56,552 nucleotides of DNA from RQOF01 sp964461135 (GCA_964461135.1 CAYWTB010000022.1:1-56552), one strand, 5' to 3'. Positions 16,825 through 26,450 are shown, counted from the first letter of the stretch. Numbers and translations: made by a program. The notes: a model not told the origin generated them from the sequence alone.

Positions 16825-17865
16825 ATGGTCGTTGTCATGTCCATCGCAGCAAGCCGGGAAGATATTGACAGGGTAGCAACTTTCATTGCTGAGCATGATG
16901 CCAGGGCTCATATATCGCAGGGTGAAGAACGCACGATTATCGGAGTTATCGGTTATCAGCACCGGGTTCAGAGGGAACATCTTGCTACCCTGCCCGGGGT
17001 TGAAAAAGTAATTCCCATCAGCAAACCTTTTAAACTGGTAAGCAGGGAGTTTAAAAAGGACAATACCATCATTCCAATAAACGGAGTAAAAATTGGCGGC
17101 GGAATACCAGTAGTAATTGCCGGTCCATGCTCGGTGGAGAGTGAAAAGCAGATTCTGGAAACTGCTTATATGGTGAAAGAAAACGGTGGACATCTGCTGC
17201 GGGGAGGGGCTTTTAAGCCGCGCTCCAGCCCCTACAGTTTCCAGGGACTGGGAAAACAGGGATTAAAATTTCTGCAGCGTGCCCGGGAAGAAACGGGTCT
17301 TTATATTGTGACCGAAGTTCTTGAGGCCATGTATGTACCTCTGGTAGCGGAATACGCTGACGTATTACAGATAGGGGCCCGTAATATGCAGAATTATGAA
17401 CTCCTGAAATCCGTCGGCCGCATTCAAAAACCGGTACTCCTGAAAAGAGGAATGTCCGCTACTCTCACCGAATTTCTTATGAGTGCCGAATACATAATGT
17501 CAGAAGGAAACAACCAGATCATTTTGTGTGAGCGGGGCATCCGTACTTTTGTGGAATACACCCGCAACACCCTGGATCTGAATGTTGTCCCTGCGGTAAA
17601 AAGTATCTCCCACCTGCCGATCCTGGTGGATCCAAGCCATGGTACAGGCAGGCGGGATTTAATTGAACCATTGAGCCTGGGTGCACTGGCTGTGGGGGCA
17701 GACGGATTGTTGATTGAGGTGCATCCCCGTCCGGAGGAAGCACTCTCCGATGCCGATCAGACACTGGGAGAGGCAGCGTTCAAACGGCTGATGCACCTGA
17801 TTAACCATTTTACCGCCTGGCAGGAAAATTATCAGCAGCAAGTTGCCGGAACCGCATTTGCATGA
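16825..17865 (+). CDS. aroF: 3-deoxy-7-phosphoheptulonate (DAHP) synthase, type I-beta with regulatory N-terminal domain
   Basis: 346-aa first enzyme of the shikimate pathway, condensing phosphoenolpyruvate and erythrose 4-phosphate. Residues 1-~70 are a ferredoxin-like (ACT-like) domain (VVVMSIAASREDIDRVATFI) as in the Thermotoga-type enzyme, where it mediates Tyr/Phe feedback. The barrel follows with VIAGPCSVES, LLRGGAFKPRSSPYSFQG, QIGARNMQNYELLK, LLKRGM, LCERGIRTF and PILVDPSHGTGRRD. A strong AAAGGAG SD precedes the ATG. Expression is preceded by the Tyr/Phe leader and terminator at 16656-16796, so this enzyme is probably controlled both by attenuation and by feedback. It is 31 bp upstream of aroA. 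Confidence 0.96.
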   Translation: MVVVMSIAASREDIDRVATFIAEHDARAHISQGEERTIIGVIGYQHRVQREHLATLPGVEKVIPISKPFKLVSREFKKDNTIIPINGVKIGGGIPVVIAGPCSVESEKQILETAYMVKENGGHLLRGGAFKPRSSPYSFQGLGKQGLKFLQRAREETGLYIVTEVLEAMYVPLVAEYADVLQIGARNMQNYELLKSVGRIQKPVLLKRGMSATLTEFLMSAEYIMSEGNNQIILCERGIRTFVEYTRNTLDLNVVPAVKSISHLPILVDPSHGTGRRDLIEPLSLGALAVGADGLLIEVHPRPEEALSDADQTLGEAAFKRLMHLINHFTAWQENYQQQVAGTAFA

Positions 17866-17896
17866 TAATTTAGCATTATAAAATGGAACTGGAAAG

Positions 17897-19174
17897 ATGG
17901 CTGAGAAAATCACTATAAATAATCAACGGCTGATACATCCGGGAGTAATGAGAGGAACACTGCCGGCGCCACCCTCCAAAAGCGTTTCGCACCGGCTTCT
18001 CATCATGGGTGCATTAAGCGGTTCCCCCTGCATCATTAAAAATGTCCTTCTCAGTGAAGACATCGGGATTACCCTTCAGGCTCTTGAAAAAATGGGATTT
18101 CAGTGGACCCTGCATCAAAACAACCTGACGTTCTCGGGAGAACGAAAAATTTCTGCGCAGCCGGCAGAAGTATTTCTGGGTAACTCCGGTACAAGTGCCC
18201 GCTTATTAACGGCGGTAGCGGCCGCTTTACCCGGCCGATATCTATTTAAGGCGGCTCCCCGTATGCAGGAACGCCCTATGAAACCTTTGCTGGATTCACT
18301 GATAAAACTTGGTGCAGACATCGAACACTCCGCAGGATCTTTTCCCCTCAAGATTAGTGGAAGTTCTCTCGGCGGTGGAGAGATTGCAGTTGACGCCTCC
18401 GTCTCATCACAGTTTGTCTCTGCACTGATGATAATTGCGCCTCTCACCCCAAATGGGCTGAAGATACTGCCGCTATCCCCACCCGTCTCGGAGCCGTATA
18501 TTCAGCTGACGGCAGACCTGATGCAGGAAAGTGGGGTGGAGGTAATCCGGGAGCACGATTCCATTTATATTCGCGGGAAACAAATATACCGGTTCCGGCA
18601 GCGCAGGGTAGAGGGCGATTATTCCAGTGCCTCTTATTTTGCGGTGGGAGCTGCCATCAGTTGTGGAGATGTGGTGATTCAAAACCTGAATCCACAATCC
18701 GCCCAGGGAGACCGGATCATTCTAAGCCTGTTACAACAGGCAGGTGCCCGGATTGAATGGAACCGCCGCAGTGTTCATATTACCGGTGCACCTCTTAAGG
18801 GAATTGATGTGGATATGAAAAATCATCCCGATGTAATTCCATCAGCAGCGGTCATGGCTCTGTTTGCAGAAACTCCTTCCCGCTTAAGGAATGTTCAACA
18901 TCTGCGTTTCAAGGAATCCGACCGCCTGCAGGTGCTGCTGGACGATATCAGGTTATTGAAGGGAGATGTCTCGGCCAATGGAAAGGATATGATCATAAAA
19001 CCGAAACCATTGACCGGCACTCTGCTGCCGGTCCATAATGACCACCGCATGGCCATGAGTTTTGCACTTACCGGCCTGAAGGTGTCCGGCGTGATTATTG
19101 ATAATCCGGACTGTGTGCAAAAATCCTTTCCGCAATTCTGGGATTATTTTGATAAGCTGGTAACACCTGTATAG
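17897..19174 (+). CDS. aroA: 3-phosphoshikimate 1-carboxyvinyltransferase (EPSP synthase)
   Basis: 425-aa cytosolic enzyme joining shikimate 3-phosphate and phosphoenolpyruvate. The N-terminal substrate loop is PPSKSVSHRLLIMGALS, followed by LGNSGTSARLLTAVAA, MQERPMKPLLDSLIKLGA, VSSQFVSALMIIAPL, EGDYSSASYFAVGAAI, the RFKESDRLQVL motif and NDHRMAMSFALTGL near the C-terminus. Length and order are normal. The SD is short (ggaaag). It lies between aroF and aroC in the operon; no aroB, aroD, aroE or aroK is nearby. Confidence 0.97.
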   Translation: MAEKITINNQRLIHPGVMRGTLPAPPSKSVSHRLLIMGALSGSPCIIKNVLLSEDIGITLQALEKMGFQWTLHQNNLTFSGERKISAQPAEVFLGNSGTSARLLTAVAAALPGRYLFKAAPRMQERPMKPLLDSLIKLGADIEHSAGSFPLKISGSSLGGGEIAVDASVSSQFVSALMIIAPLTPNGLKILPLSPPVSEPYIQLTADLMQESGVEVIREHDSIYIRGKQIYRFRQRRVEGDYSSASYFAVGAAISCGDVVIQNLNPQSAQGDRIILSLLQQAGARIEWNRRSVHITGAPLKGIDVDMKNHPDVIPSAAVMALFAETPSRLRNVQHLRFKESDRLQVLLDDIRLLKGDVSANGKDMIIKPKPLTGTLLPVHNDHRMAMSFALTGLKVSGVIIDNPDCVQKSFPQFWDYFDKLVTPV

Positions 19175-19222
19175 CCGGCTGAGAAATGGCAACAGACCAC
19201 CTTTTAAGAGTTTGGAGATAGC

Positions 19223-20566
19223 ATGAGTGGAAATCTTTTTGGAAAAGTTTTCCGGTTAATGACCTTTGGGGAAAGTCACGGACCGTATATCGGACTGGTG
19301 ATTGACGGTGTTAAACCGGGCATTCCCATTGACCGGCAGGCCATTCAACTGGAACTGGACCGCCGGCGTCCCGGTCAAAGCAAAGTTGTGTCCCCCCGCC
19401 GGGAAGAGGACCGGGCAGATATTATCAGTGGAATTTTTGAAGGGAAAACTACCGGGACTCCCCTGTGCATTCTGATAAGGAATCAGGATCAGCGATCCCG
19501 GGATTACACCCATCTGAAGCATATCCTGCGACCGGGGCATGCCGGATTCTCCTTCCTGCAGAAATATGGCGTATTTGACTTTCGTGGCGGAGGCAGGGCC
19601 AGTGGAAGGGAGACTGCCACGCGGGTAGCCGCGGGCGCCGTTGCCAGACAGCTTTTAAAAACCAGGGGAATAGATATAATTGGCTACACCCGCCAGATTG
19701 GTGACGTCGCCGTTAAAACAGTTGATTTCTCCCAGATTGAAAAAAATGCAGTGAGAGCCCCGGATGAACAGGCAGCGGTTGAGATGGTTCATGCCATACA
19801 AACGGCTCAGATGGAAGGCGATTCGCTGGGCGGATTGGTTGAAATTATCGTGAAAAACTGTCCGGCCGGCCTGGGAGAACCTGTTTTTAGCAAGCTGGAG
19901 GCGGATCTTGCCTGGGCACTCATGTCCATCGGTGCAGTAAAGGCTTTCGAAATGGGCGACGGATTTAAAGCCGTGACCATGCCGGGCAGTACCTTTAACG
20001 ACCTTTTCTATTTCGACAGCGGGAACCAGAGGTTTCATACGCGAACTAATCATGCAGGAGGCGTGCTGGGCGGCATTTCGAACGGGGAAGACCTCATCAT
20101 GCGGATTGCGGTAAAACCTCCTTCGTCCATCGGAAAAACCCAGCAGACGGTTGATGATCGGGGAAAACCGGTTAAGCTGGATATCGGCGGGCGTCATGAT
20201 CCCTGCATCTGTCCCAGGGTGGTACCAGTTGCTGAAGCCATGGTCGCGCTGGTTCTCATTGACAACCTGCTGATGCAGGAGCAGATTACCCGATCCGGGG
20301 AGCTGGCCACCCTTCGCACCCGGATCGATACCATCGATACCCAGCTGATGCTGATGCTGGCCCGGCGCCGGGAAATTATCAGGGAAATCGCCGCTGTCAA
20401 AAAAAGAGAGCAGCGTGACGTATTTGATGAGGAACGTGAACTGGAAAAGAAACAGCAGAGTGATGAATTCAGCCGAATGCTGAATCTTCCCCCGAAAATG
20501 ATGCATGAATTGTTTGAGATAATCATACGCGATTCGCATAATCTCCAGAAGGAAACCCTTACATGA
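19223..20566 (+). CDS. aroC: Bifunctional chorismate synthase / AroQ-type chorismate mutase fusion
   Basis: 447 aa. Residues 1-~352 are chorismate synthase (FMN-dependent EPSP to chorismate): MTFGESHGPYIG, ELDRRRPGQSKVVSPR, RPGHAGFSFLQKYGVFDFRGGGRASGRET, HAGGVLGGISNG and CPRVVPVAEAMVALVLIDNL. Residues ~356-445 form an AroQ chorismate mutase: ATLRTRIDTIDTQLMLMLARRREI, AAVKKREQRDVFDEERELE and a terminal IIIRDSHNLQKETL. These align with the E. coli PheA mutase, including both Arg residues, the Lys, the Glu and the final Gln of the active site. The fusion makes chorismate and converts it to prephenate in one polypeptide, committing flux to Phe/Tyr. TTGGAG supports the start. Its stop overlaps the next start (ATGA). 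Confidence 0.94.
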   Translation: MSGNLFGKVFRLMTFGESHGPYIGLVIDGVKPGIPIDRQAIQLELDRRRPGQSKVVSPRREEDRADIISGIFEGKTTGTPLCILIRNQDQRSRDYTHLKHILRPGHAGFSFLQKYGVFDFRGGGRASGRETATRVAAGAVARQLLKTRGIDIIGYTRQIGDVAVKTVDFSQIEKNAVRAPDEQAAVEMVHAIQTAQMEGDSLGGLVEIIVKNCPAGLGEPVFSKLEADLAWALMSIGAVKAFEMGDGFKAVTMPGSTFNDLFYFDSGNQRFHTRTNHAGGVLGGISNGEDLIMRIAVKPPSSIGKTQQTVDDRGKPVKLDIGGRHDPCICPRVVPVAEAMVALVLIDNLLMQEQITRSGELATLRTRIDTIDTQLMLMLARRREIIREIAAVKKREQRDVFDEERELEKKQQSDEFSRMLNLPPKMMHELFEIIIRDSHNLQKETLT

Positions 20567-21321
20567 ACGGGATTGGATTGATTGGTTTCGGCCGCTTCGG
20601 CCGCCTGCTGTACAATCATTTAAAGAACCGCTTCACCATAACCGTTTACGATCCCTCCGTCAATCCGGAAAACGAGTTTAATCCGGCCATCTTCCAGCCC
20701 CTGCAGCAGGTATACATCCACAAGTATCTCATCCTGGCCGTTCCCGTATCATCCTTTTCACAACTGGTCAGCGATATTTCACCTCATATTCAAGCCGGCA
20801 CAGTGGTTATGGATGTTTGTGCTGTAAAACAATACCCGCTGAAGGTGATGGAAAAGCATCTGTCAAGCGAGGTTGAGATCGTGGGAACCCATCCCTTATT
20901 CGGTCCTGATTCCGTTCGGGAATCACTCGAGGGACACACGATAATCCTCACCCCTCAGCGTATCTCAGCACTGAATCTGAAAGTTGTTAAAGATTTCTGG
21001 CAGGATCTGGGCATCACTATTATTGAAATGAGCCCGGAAGAGCATGACCGCCTGATGGCCTGGACGCTTGCTCTCACTCACTTCCTGGGACGGTCGCTTA
21101 AGACCCTACCCCTACCCGACACATCCGTATCTACCCGGGATTATCAAAATCTGATTCTCCTGATGGAAAAAATCAACCGGGATACCTGGAAATTATTTGA
21201 AGATATGCATCATTATAATCCTTTTACGGCTGACATGCGCCGTCAATTGCTCGGAGCCATGACCGACCTGAATGAAAGACTGGATCAATTGGAAGATGTT
21301 GCAGTGAAGAATTCTGACTAA
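20563..21321 (+). CDS. tyrA: Prephenate (or arogenate) dehydrogenase
   Basis: 252-aa NAD(P)-dependent enzyme of the Tyr branch. GLIGFGRFGRLLYNHLK is the nucleotide-binding loop, and VVMDVCAVKQYPLKVMEKHL and GTHPLFGPDSVRESLEGHTI are TyrA motifs, including the catalytic His. A helical C-terminal domain (MSPEEHDRLMAWTLALTHFLGRSL) completes it. It lacks the C-terminal ACT domain found in some homologues. Its ATG overlaps the aroC stop by 4 bp, so translation is coupled. Prephenate versus arogenate preference cannot be decided from this. Confidence 0.92.
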   Translation: MNGIGLIGFGRFGRLLYNHLKNRFTITVYDPSVNPENEFNPAIFQPLQQVYIHKYLILAVPVSSFSQLVSDISPHIQAGTVVMDVCAVKQYPLKVMEKHLSSEVEIVGTHPLFGPDSVRESLEGHTIILTPQRISALNLKVVKDFWQDLGITIIEMSPEEHDRLMAWTLALTHFLGRSLKTLPLPDTSVSTRDYQNLILLMEKINRDTWKLFEDMHHYNPFTADMRRQLLGAMTDLNERLDQLEDVAVKNSD

Positions 21322-21687
21322 ATCGGGAATGTTCAACCCAATGGGTTTGAAATGAAAGATGTCTTAATATGGAAGCATGATGATATCCTGGCCAGGGAAA
21401 TAAAATTTTAAAATATAAATAACCCATATTTATCTGTTGATCAACTTTATGTTTAATTACTACTTTTGGAGGTAGAATTTTCTTAAATAAAACCTTTTGT
21501 GTAAATGAAATGCGGTTATAACCTCCTCTGGTCATAACCGGGATAAACAAATTCAGCAAAAGAAACAAATATCCCGAGGCAAAGATGAAATTGAACCAGT
21601 TTTTGATGAGCATAAGCCTGCCCGGGGATTCAAAAACAGGTAAAAAACATACTTAAGCATCAGGCTGTTATAAGGACAAAATCTGAT
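21322..21687 (+). promoter_or_regulatory. 366-bp tyrA-pheA spacer with a possible second aromatic leader
   Basis: The spacer is long for an operon. It holds an 8-codon ORF, MFNYYFWR-stop (21449-21475), and downstream a hairpin cggttataacc/ggtcataaccg (21513-21523 with 21530-21540, one mismatch). The ggaggt in the mini-ORF is complementary to acctcc in the hairpin (21521-21526). A second helix, cgggata with tatcccg (21539-21545 with 21570-21576), partly overlaps the hairpin. No U-run follows, and the mini-ORF has no Shine-Dalgarno, so a leader role is only suggestive. Confidence 0.3.
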
Positions 21688-22527
21688 ATGAAAAAACCTC
21701 TTCGTATAGCCATTCAGGGAGAAAAAGGATCCTTCCATGATCTGGCTGCCCGCAAATATTTTTCCGGTGATGAGCTTCATATACTGGCCTGTAAAACATT
21801 CCGACGGGTCTGCCAAGATGTAGCTGATTCATCCGCCGATTTTGGGATAATAGCTATCGAGAACAGCCTGGTGGGCAGTATTCTTCCCAATTATGCCCTT
21901 TTACAGGGGTTCAACCTCACCATCATCGGGGAACAATATCTCAATATTGAACATCACCTGATGGCTCTTCCCGGCGAGAGTTTGAAGGATATCAAAACGG
22001 TACGCTCTCATCCCATGGCACTTATGCAATGCAGTAAATTCCTGGAAAAACATCCTTATCTGCAGCAGATTGAATGGGATGATACGGCCGGGAGTGCCCT
22101 GCAGATTTCCCAACGTCAGGAATCAGGGGTTGCCGCCATTGCCAGCCAGCTGGCAGCTGATTTAAGCGGTCTAACTATTCTGGCCTGTAATATTGAGGAC
22201 CTGAAGATGAATTACACCCGCTTCTTTATATTTTCCCGGCAGCAGGAAACGGAAAATATTCGGGGAGATAAGGCATCCATAAGTTTTCGCATCGGGCATT
22301 ACGTAGGTTCACTGGCAGCTGTTCTGGATATTTTCAGGCACAACCACCTGAATTTGACCCTGATTCAGTCCGTACCGATTCTGGGATGCCCGGATGAATA
22401 TCGTTTTCATGTGGATGTGGAATGGCAGGATTATGCTGATTTCACAAGGGCTATGATCCGGACAAAAAAGAATACCCAGGAACTGCATGTCCTGGGTATC
22501 TATGCCAAATCAAAAAAAGCGCTATAA
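21688..22527 (+). CDS. pheA: Prephenate dehydratase with ACT domain
   Basis: 279 aa; converts prephenate to phenylpyruvate. The periplasmic-binding-like dehydratase part runs to ~185 (IAIQGEKGSFHDLAARKYF; FGIIAIENSLVGSILPNYALL; HPMALMQCSKFLE; AAIASQLAADLSG; MNYTRFFIFSRQ). Residues ~198-279 are an ACT regulatory domain (ISFRIGHYVGSLAAVLDIF; HNHLNLTLIQSVP) that normally senses Phe. It is a monofunctional dehydratase; the mutase activity is on AroC instead. AAGGAC precedes the start. It ends 8 bp before the convergent outer-membrane gene, with no visible terminator between. Confidence 0.95.
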   Translation: MKKPLRIAIQGEKGSFHDLAARKYFSGDELHILACKTFRRVCQDVADSSADFGIIAIENSLVGSILPNYALLQGFNLTIIGEQYLNIEHHLMALPGESLKDIKTVRSHPMALMQCSKFLEKHPYLQQIEWDDTAGSALQISQRQESGVAAIASQLAADLSGLTILACNIEDLKMNYTRFFIFSRQQETENIRGDKASISFRIGHYVGSLAAVLDIFRHNHLNLTLIQSVPILGCPDEYRFHVDVEWQDYADFTRAMIRTKKNTQELHVLGIYAKSKKAL

Positions 22528-22535
22528 TCTCCTGC

Positions 22536-23888
22536 TTATTTCCCAAAATTGATAAAGTATTTGAGGGATATCTGCAGGAAGAAGGTCAGCTCCTGGACAT
22601 TGTCTTTATCCACCCGACTTTCAAAATTGGGATCACTGGTATATAATGCATCATCGAATAAATCCTGCCAGCGATATTCTAAACTGGTAAAAGCACCGGC
22701 CACATCCACCCGCCAGGTATCAGCCAGAAATCCGGTACCTGCACAGATCAGGGTCTGGGTAGTACCGCGTCCCAGGGTGGGATTACGGTGATACTGGGCT
22801 CCCACAACAGTGGGCACCCGGTACTGCATCCCCACTCCGAATGGCACTTTATTGAAAAATATATGCTCAATACCTGCTTTTACATAAAACACATCGGTAA
22901 AATCTTCAAACCGAACAGCATTTACAGCATAAGGAGTAGTTTCTATTACCCCCGCCATCTGACTGTAAAAACCACCATTACTCCAGAATTCATAACCAGT
23001 ATCCACATTCAGGCGGGCCTGTAATTGCTGCCTTGCCCGGTACTCAAAACCGCCATTAATCCTGAGTGGATAATTCATCTCTTCATACAACTTCTGGCCT
23101 GCTACCACGGGAGCTTTATATTTCAAGGTATAGGGAAAGGAGACATCCACTCCGCCTGATATTCTCTCCGAAAACTGGTAGATAGCCCCCACCGAAATTA
23201 CCAGGGGTGTCTGAGTTAAGGACCGAACATCATCAGCAAAAACCAGTTTATCAGAGCGGCGGATAAAATCCACATTCTTCTCAAAATCAGGTTCCGAACC
23301 CTTAATAATCCCGGCTTGCACACCCAGTGACAATCTTGGCAATGAAGGGACAACCACCGCAGCTGCAAAACTATAACGCTGCAACACCCCACTGGCCTCT
23401 ATACGGTTATAGGCAATAAGCTGGTCTCCGAATACATCCTCCCGGACTTCCTCCAGATAGGAATAGCGGAAATCAAGTTCAGGGTAGCTGCCCACAGCCA
23501 GGGACAGCTTCCAGCGGGGCAGAATGGGAAGCCTGAAGGCCACTGCACCCTGGGGAGTGGCATACCAGTTATTATTTATGGCATAGGTCGCATCCAGCAG
23601 GAAACTTTCAAAGCGATCATACAGGGGATACGAACGGCGCTCTTCCAGGCTGCGCAAATTGAGCGAAAAATCCAGCATGAGTGAATGATCGATCTGGGTG
23701 AGGGTCGCCGGATTATACAGCATGGCTCCGGGGGCCGCCAGTGATACGGATCCCGCACCACCCAGCGACAGGGACCGTGCATCCGGAAAATGCCAGTACT
23801 GCCCGATGGGAATAACCGGATAGTTTTGAGTTTGGATTACAGAACTACTCAAAAACATTATGAAGAAAGTTAACAGAATTTTTTTCAT
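22536..23888 (-). CDS. Outer-membrane beta-barrel protein, OmpP1/FadL-like
   Basis: 450-aa exported protein. Residues 1-20 are a signal peptide (MKKILLTFFIMFLSSSVIQT). It then has DARSLSLGGAGSVSLAAPGAMLYNPATL, the Gly/Asn-Pro-Ala pattern shared by FadL/OMPP1 and PorV-type barrels, followed by alternating amphipathic strands and a C-terminal aromatic strand (ELTFFLQISLKYFINFG). Substrate unknown. GGGAGA supports the start. It is last of four same-strand envelope genes with short spacers (27 bp to the next upstream), probably one operon. Confidence 0.72.
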   Translation of the reverse strand: MKKILLTFFIMFLSSSVIQTQNYPVIPIGQYWHFPDARSLSLGGAGSVSLAAPGAMLYNPATLTQIDHSLMLDFSLNLRSLEERRSYPLYDRFESFLLDATYAINNNWYATPQGAVAFRLPILPRWKLSLAVGSYPELDFRYSYLEEVREDVFGDQLIAYNRIEASGVLQRYSFAAAVVVPSLPRLSLGVQAGIIKGSEPDFEKNVDFIRRSDKLVFADDVRSLTQTPLVISVGAIYQFSERISGGVDVSFPYTLKYKAPVVAGQKLYEEMNYPLRINGGFEYRARQQLQARLNVDTGYEFWSNGGFYSQMAGVIETTPYAVNAVRFEDFTDVFYVKAGIEHIFFNKVPFGVGMQYRVPTVVGAQYHRNPTLGRGTTQTLICAGTGFLADTWRVDVAGAFTSLEYRWQDLFDDALYTSDPNFESRVDKDNVQELTFFLQISLKYFINFGK

Positions 23889-23915
23889 TTAAAATCTCTC
23901 CCGGATACATTTCAT

Positions 23916-26450
23916 TTAAAAATGGAAGTTGAATTCCAAGTAGTAAAAAGCCTGGGAAGGCTGGTACAAACTTCCCTGGTAATAATGACCATTATCAGCC
24001 GACTGCGGGCTGTTATCACTGGTACGGGTCTGAATATAATTTATGGATTGATTATAGTCCCGGGTATATTTCATCCGGAAACTGATCTGGCTTGTGACAC
24101 GGGTATATAATGAAATCCAGAAACGCAGTGATCCACGGTTGCTGTCCATTACCATAAACTGGGTATCTTCAAAAGACCAGAAAAATCCTTTATAATAGCC
24201 CAGGAAACCTCTCACCTTCATCCAGTCATTAAAATTGTGGGTGAAAAATCCGCCGAGGGCTTCGCCCGGAGATGCTATATTTCCCGCGAAATTGACCGCA
24301 GAGCCGGTTTCCACCGGAAACAGAAAACGGGGCCGCGGCCGGAATTTTGTCACGGCATTGACGTATAACATTCCCAGATCATCATAGCGCGACAAACGCA
24401 GGGTGATTCGTCCGCGGAACTCAAAATTTTCAAAATACTCGGTGCTCAGGTTATTCTGAACTTCCCGTCCCTGGAATTTCTGCCGCAGATTGAACCGCAG
24501 GGGGAAAATAGGCCTGAAATCAATTGTCCCCACCAGACGATACTGAGTGGCGTCATCTGCCACCCGCCGCCAGTTATCATATTCCACCGTCGTAACGAAT
24601 TCCCGGTTAATCTGGTAACGGCTGTACAGATAATAGCCTTTCTCCGCCTGGGGCTGGGGATTATTGGTGTATAACTGGCCGTACTGGGGATCCTGCAGAT
24701 AAAAGTAATCTTCATAGATGGTCCTTTTAAATCTGCGGTAGTTAGAGAAGGAACGCTGGTAAGGATTATCGAATTCCAGCTGATAATCCCGGTATAATCC
24801 CAATATATATAAACTGTTATATTGTATATAAGCGTTCAGAACAAGTGCATACGGATTTCCGCTCAATACCCCTTTTGCCTTATCCAGTTCAGCGTATTCT
24901 CCCTGAAGTGCCAGATTGTGATAAACCGTGCGAAAATCAAATCCATACACCCGCCGGAATGATCTGGCACCTTTCCAGAGTGGATTTTCACCATCCGACA
25001 CCGGCCCTCCATATGAATTCAGAATTTCATTATCTGCCATACTGAGAGTCCCGGAGGCAACAATTTCATTGATATCGGGGCGGATCAGCCGATCGTAGGC
25101 GCTTTCATAATAGGTAAATCCGATTTGTGAAGCGGTCAGGAAGTCATAAGCCAGATGGATTCCATACAACAGTTCTGAGGTATTTCCCCTCCAGGGGAGG
25201 CCCATTTTTTCCCTGAGGGTATCTTGCAGAGCATATTCAAAGCGCTGGTCCAGGACGATCAGCTGATTTGCGGCATGTAGAGCTTCGCCATCTTTATAAA
25301 TGATATTTTTGTTTAAAATAGCATCCCGTTTGTCAAATGCGCCAAACAGAAACGCATGCATATTGCGGTAGACAAGTTCGGTGGCCAGGCCAGTCAGTTT
25401 GTACTCCCGGGTACGGGAATTATCTCCAGACAGTCCAAGAAAGCGCTTACGCCAGCCAAATCCGGATTTTCGCGGTTGGAAAAAATCGTTATTTTCCATC
25501 ACCAAACCCTGTCCGAAAGCCAGCGCATAATTTCCGACATACAATTTGCGCACCTCGATGGGGCCAAGCTTCTGATTTTCAATTCCCAGGTACACCTTTG
25601 CCCGGGGTACCTGGGTGAAACCAATATCTCGATAGATAAACGGTTCATTCAGGGTATGATAATAAATATAACCGAAGCGCGCATTCTGGCCGATTGTTCC
25701 ATAGAAACGGGTATAAACACCTGGATAGGTATTGGTTTCCATCTCCACCGGCCGTATCAGCGGAATTTGAGCAATGGCTTCCGCTTCCTCGGTCATGAAC
25801 GGTGTATTATCCATTTGGGTAAGCAGGTGTCCATGAACTTCACGATGAGTTGTTGCCGGTTCAAAGCTGAGAAAATTCAGAGCATTGCGGTATCCGTAAT
25901 AGGAAATAAAGGGAGTACTTCGCAGATCCCGTTCGCTGGAGATTTTACCAACCTCCTTGCGATAGTTCAGAATGGCCGCCGCATCTACCGGAGAAACGCT
26001 CTGCAGGTTTACCAGTTCTTCATAGTCAATTTTATTCACATCATATGGTTCCAGGGCCCGCTCTATCCAGGAATCCACCAGAGACTGACTGGCACCCTCA
26101 TCCCCTTCCCACTGCGAAAGCCTGTAATATAAATCTTCCAGGCGCTCTTCACGACCGGTTTTAGGCATGTACGGTTCAATTTTTACCAGCGGCTTAATTT
26201 TCTGAAACAAGTCCGGCGTCATGCCCTTTATGCTGTTTAGTTCATATACGCTTTGCAGCGGGCCCTGATAGGTGATTCTCTGATAGATTTCTTCCGCCAT
26301 CGAGGTGGGAATCGGCAATCGGGTAATTTCCTCAAAACTGGCATTATTCAGGTCCAGTGGATTTTGCGGGGTATATACTGTCTCCTGCGAAAAGAGTATC
26401 GCAGTACACAGGAAGAAGGTGGTCAGTAAATTTTTAATAAAAATACTCAT
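23916..26450 (-). CDS. Helix-hairpin-helix / outer-membrane barrel protein
   Basis: 844 aa with a signal peptide (MSIFIKNLLTTFFLCTAILF). Two ComEA-like helix-hairpin-helix units lie in residues ~35-190: LDLNNASFEEITRLPIP with ELNSIKGMTPDLFQKIKPLV, and VNKIDYEELVNLQSVSPVDA with SSERDLRSTPFISYYGYRNA. The remaining ~650 residues are rich in alternating aromatic/polar strands and end YYLEFNFHF, typical of an outer-membrane barrel. HhH folds usually bind DNA backbone, so an exported HhH on a barrel is intriguing, but here it may simply be a fold. AGGA precedes the ATG. It lies between the PorV-like and FadL-like genes. Confidence 0.65.
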   Translation of the reverse strand: MSIFIKNLLTTFFLCTAILFSQETVYTPQNPLDLNNASFEEITRLPIPTSMAEEIYQRITYQGPLQSVYELNSIKGMTPDLFQKIKPLVKIEPYMPKTGREERLEDLYYRLSQWEGDEGASQSLVDSWIERALEPYDVNKIDYEELVNLQSVSPVDAAAILNYRKEVGKISSERDLRSTPFISYYGYRNALNFLSFEPATTHREVHGHLLTQMDNTPFMTEEAEAIAQIPLIRPVEMETNTYPGVYTRFYGTIGQNARFGYIYYHTLNEPFIYRDIGFTQVPRAKVYLGIENQKLGPIEVRKLYVGNYALAFGQGLVMENNDFFQPRKSGFGWRKRFLGLSGDNSRTREYKLTGLATELVYRNMHAFLFGAFDKRDAILNKNIIYKDGEALHAANQLIVLDQRFEYALQDTLREKMGLPWRGNTSELLYGIHLAYDFLTASQIGFTYYESAYDRLIRPDINEIVASGTLSMADNEILNSYGGPVSDGENPLWKGARSFRRVYGFDFRTVYHNLALQGEYAELDKAKGVLSGNPYALVLNAYIQYNSLYILGLYRDYQLEFDNPYQRSFSNYRRFKRTIYEDYFYLQDPQYGQLYTNNPQPQAEKGYYLYSRYQINREFVTTVEYDNWRRVADDATQYRLVGTIDFRPIFPLRFNLRQKFQGREVQNNLSTEYFENFEFRGRITLRLSRYDDLGMLYVNAVTKFRPRPRFLFPVETGSAVNFAGNIASPGEALGGFFTHNFNDWMKVRGFLGYYKGFFWSFEDTQFMVMDSNRGSLRFWISLYTRVTSQISFRMKYTRDYNQSINYIQTRTSDNSPQSADNGHYYQGSLYQPSQAFYYLEFNFHF

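Noticed and set aside
21331..21351. Hairpin ttcaaccca/tgggtttgaa after tyrA as a terminator
   Set aside because: The stem has a bulge and no T-run follows.
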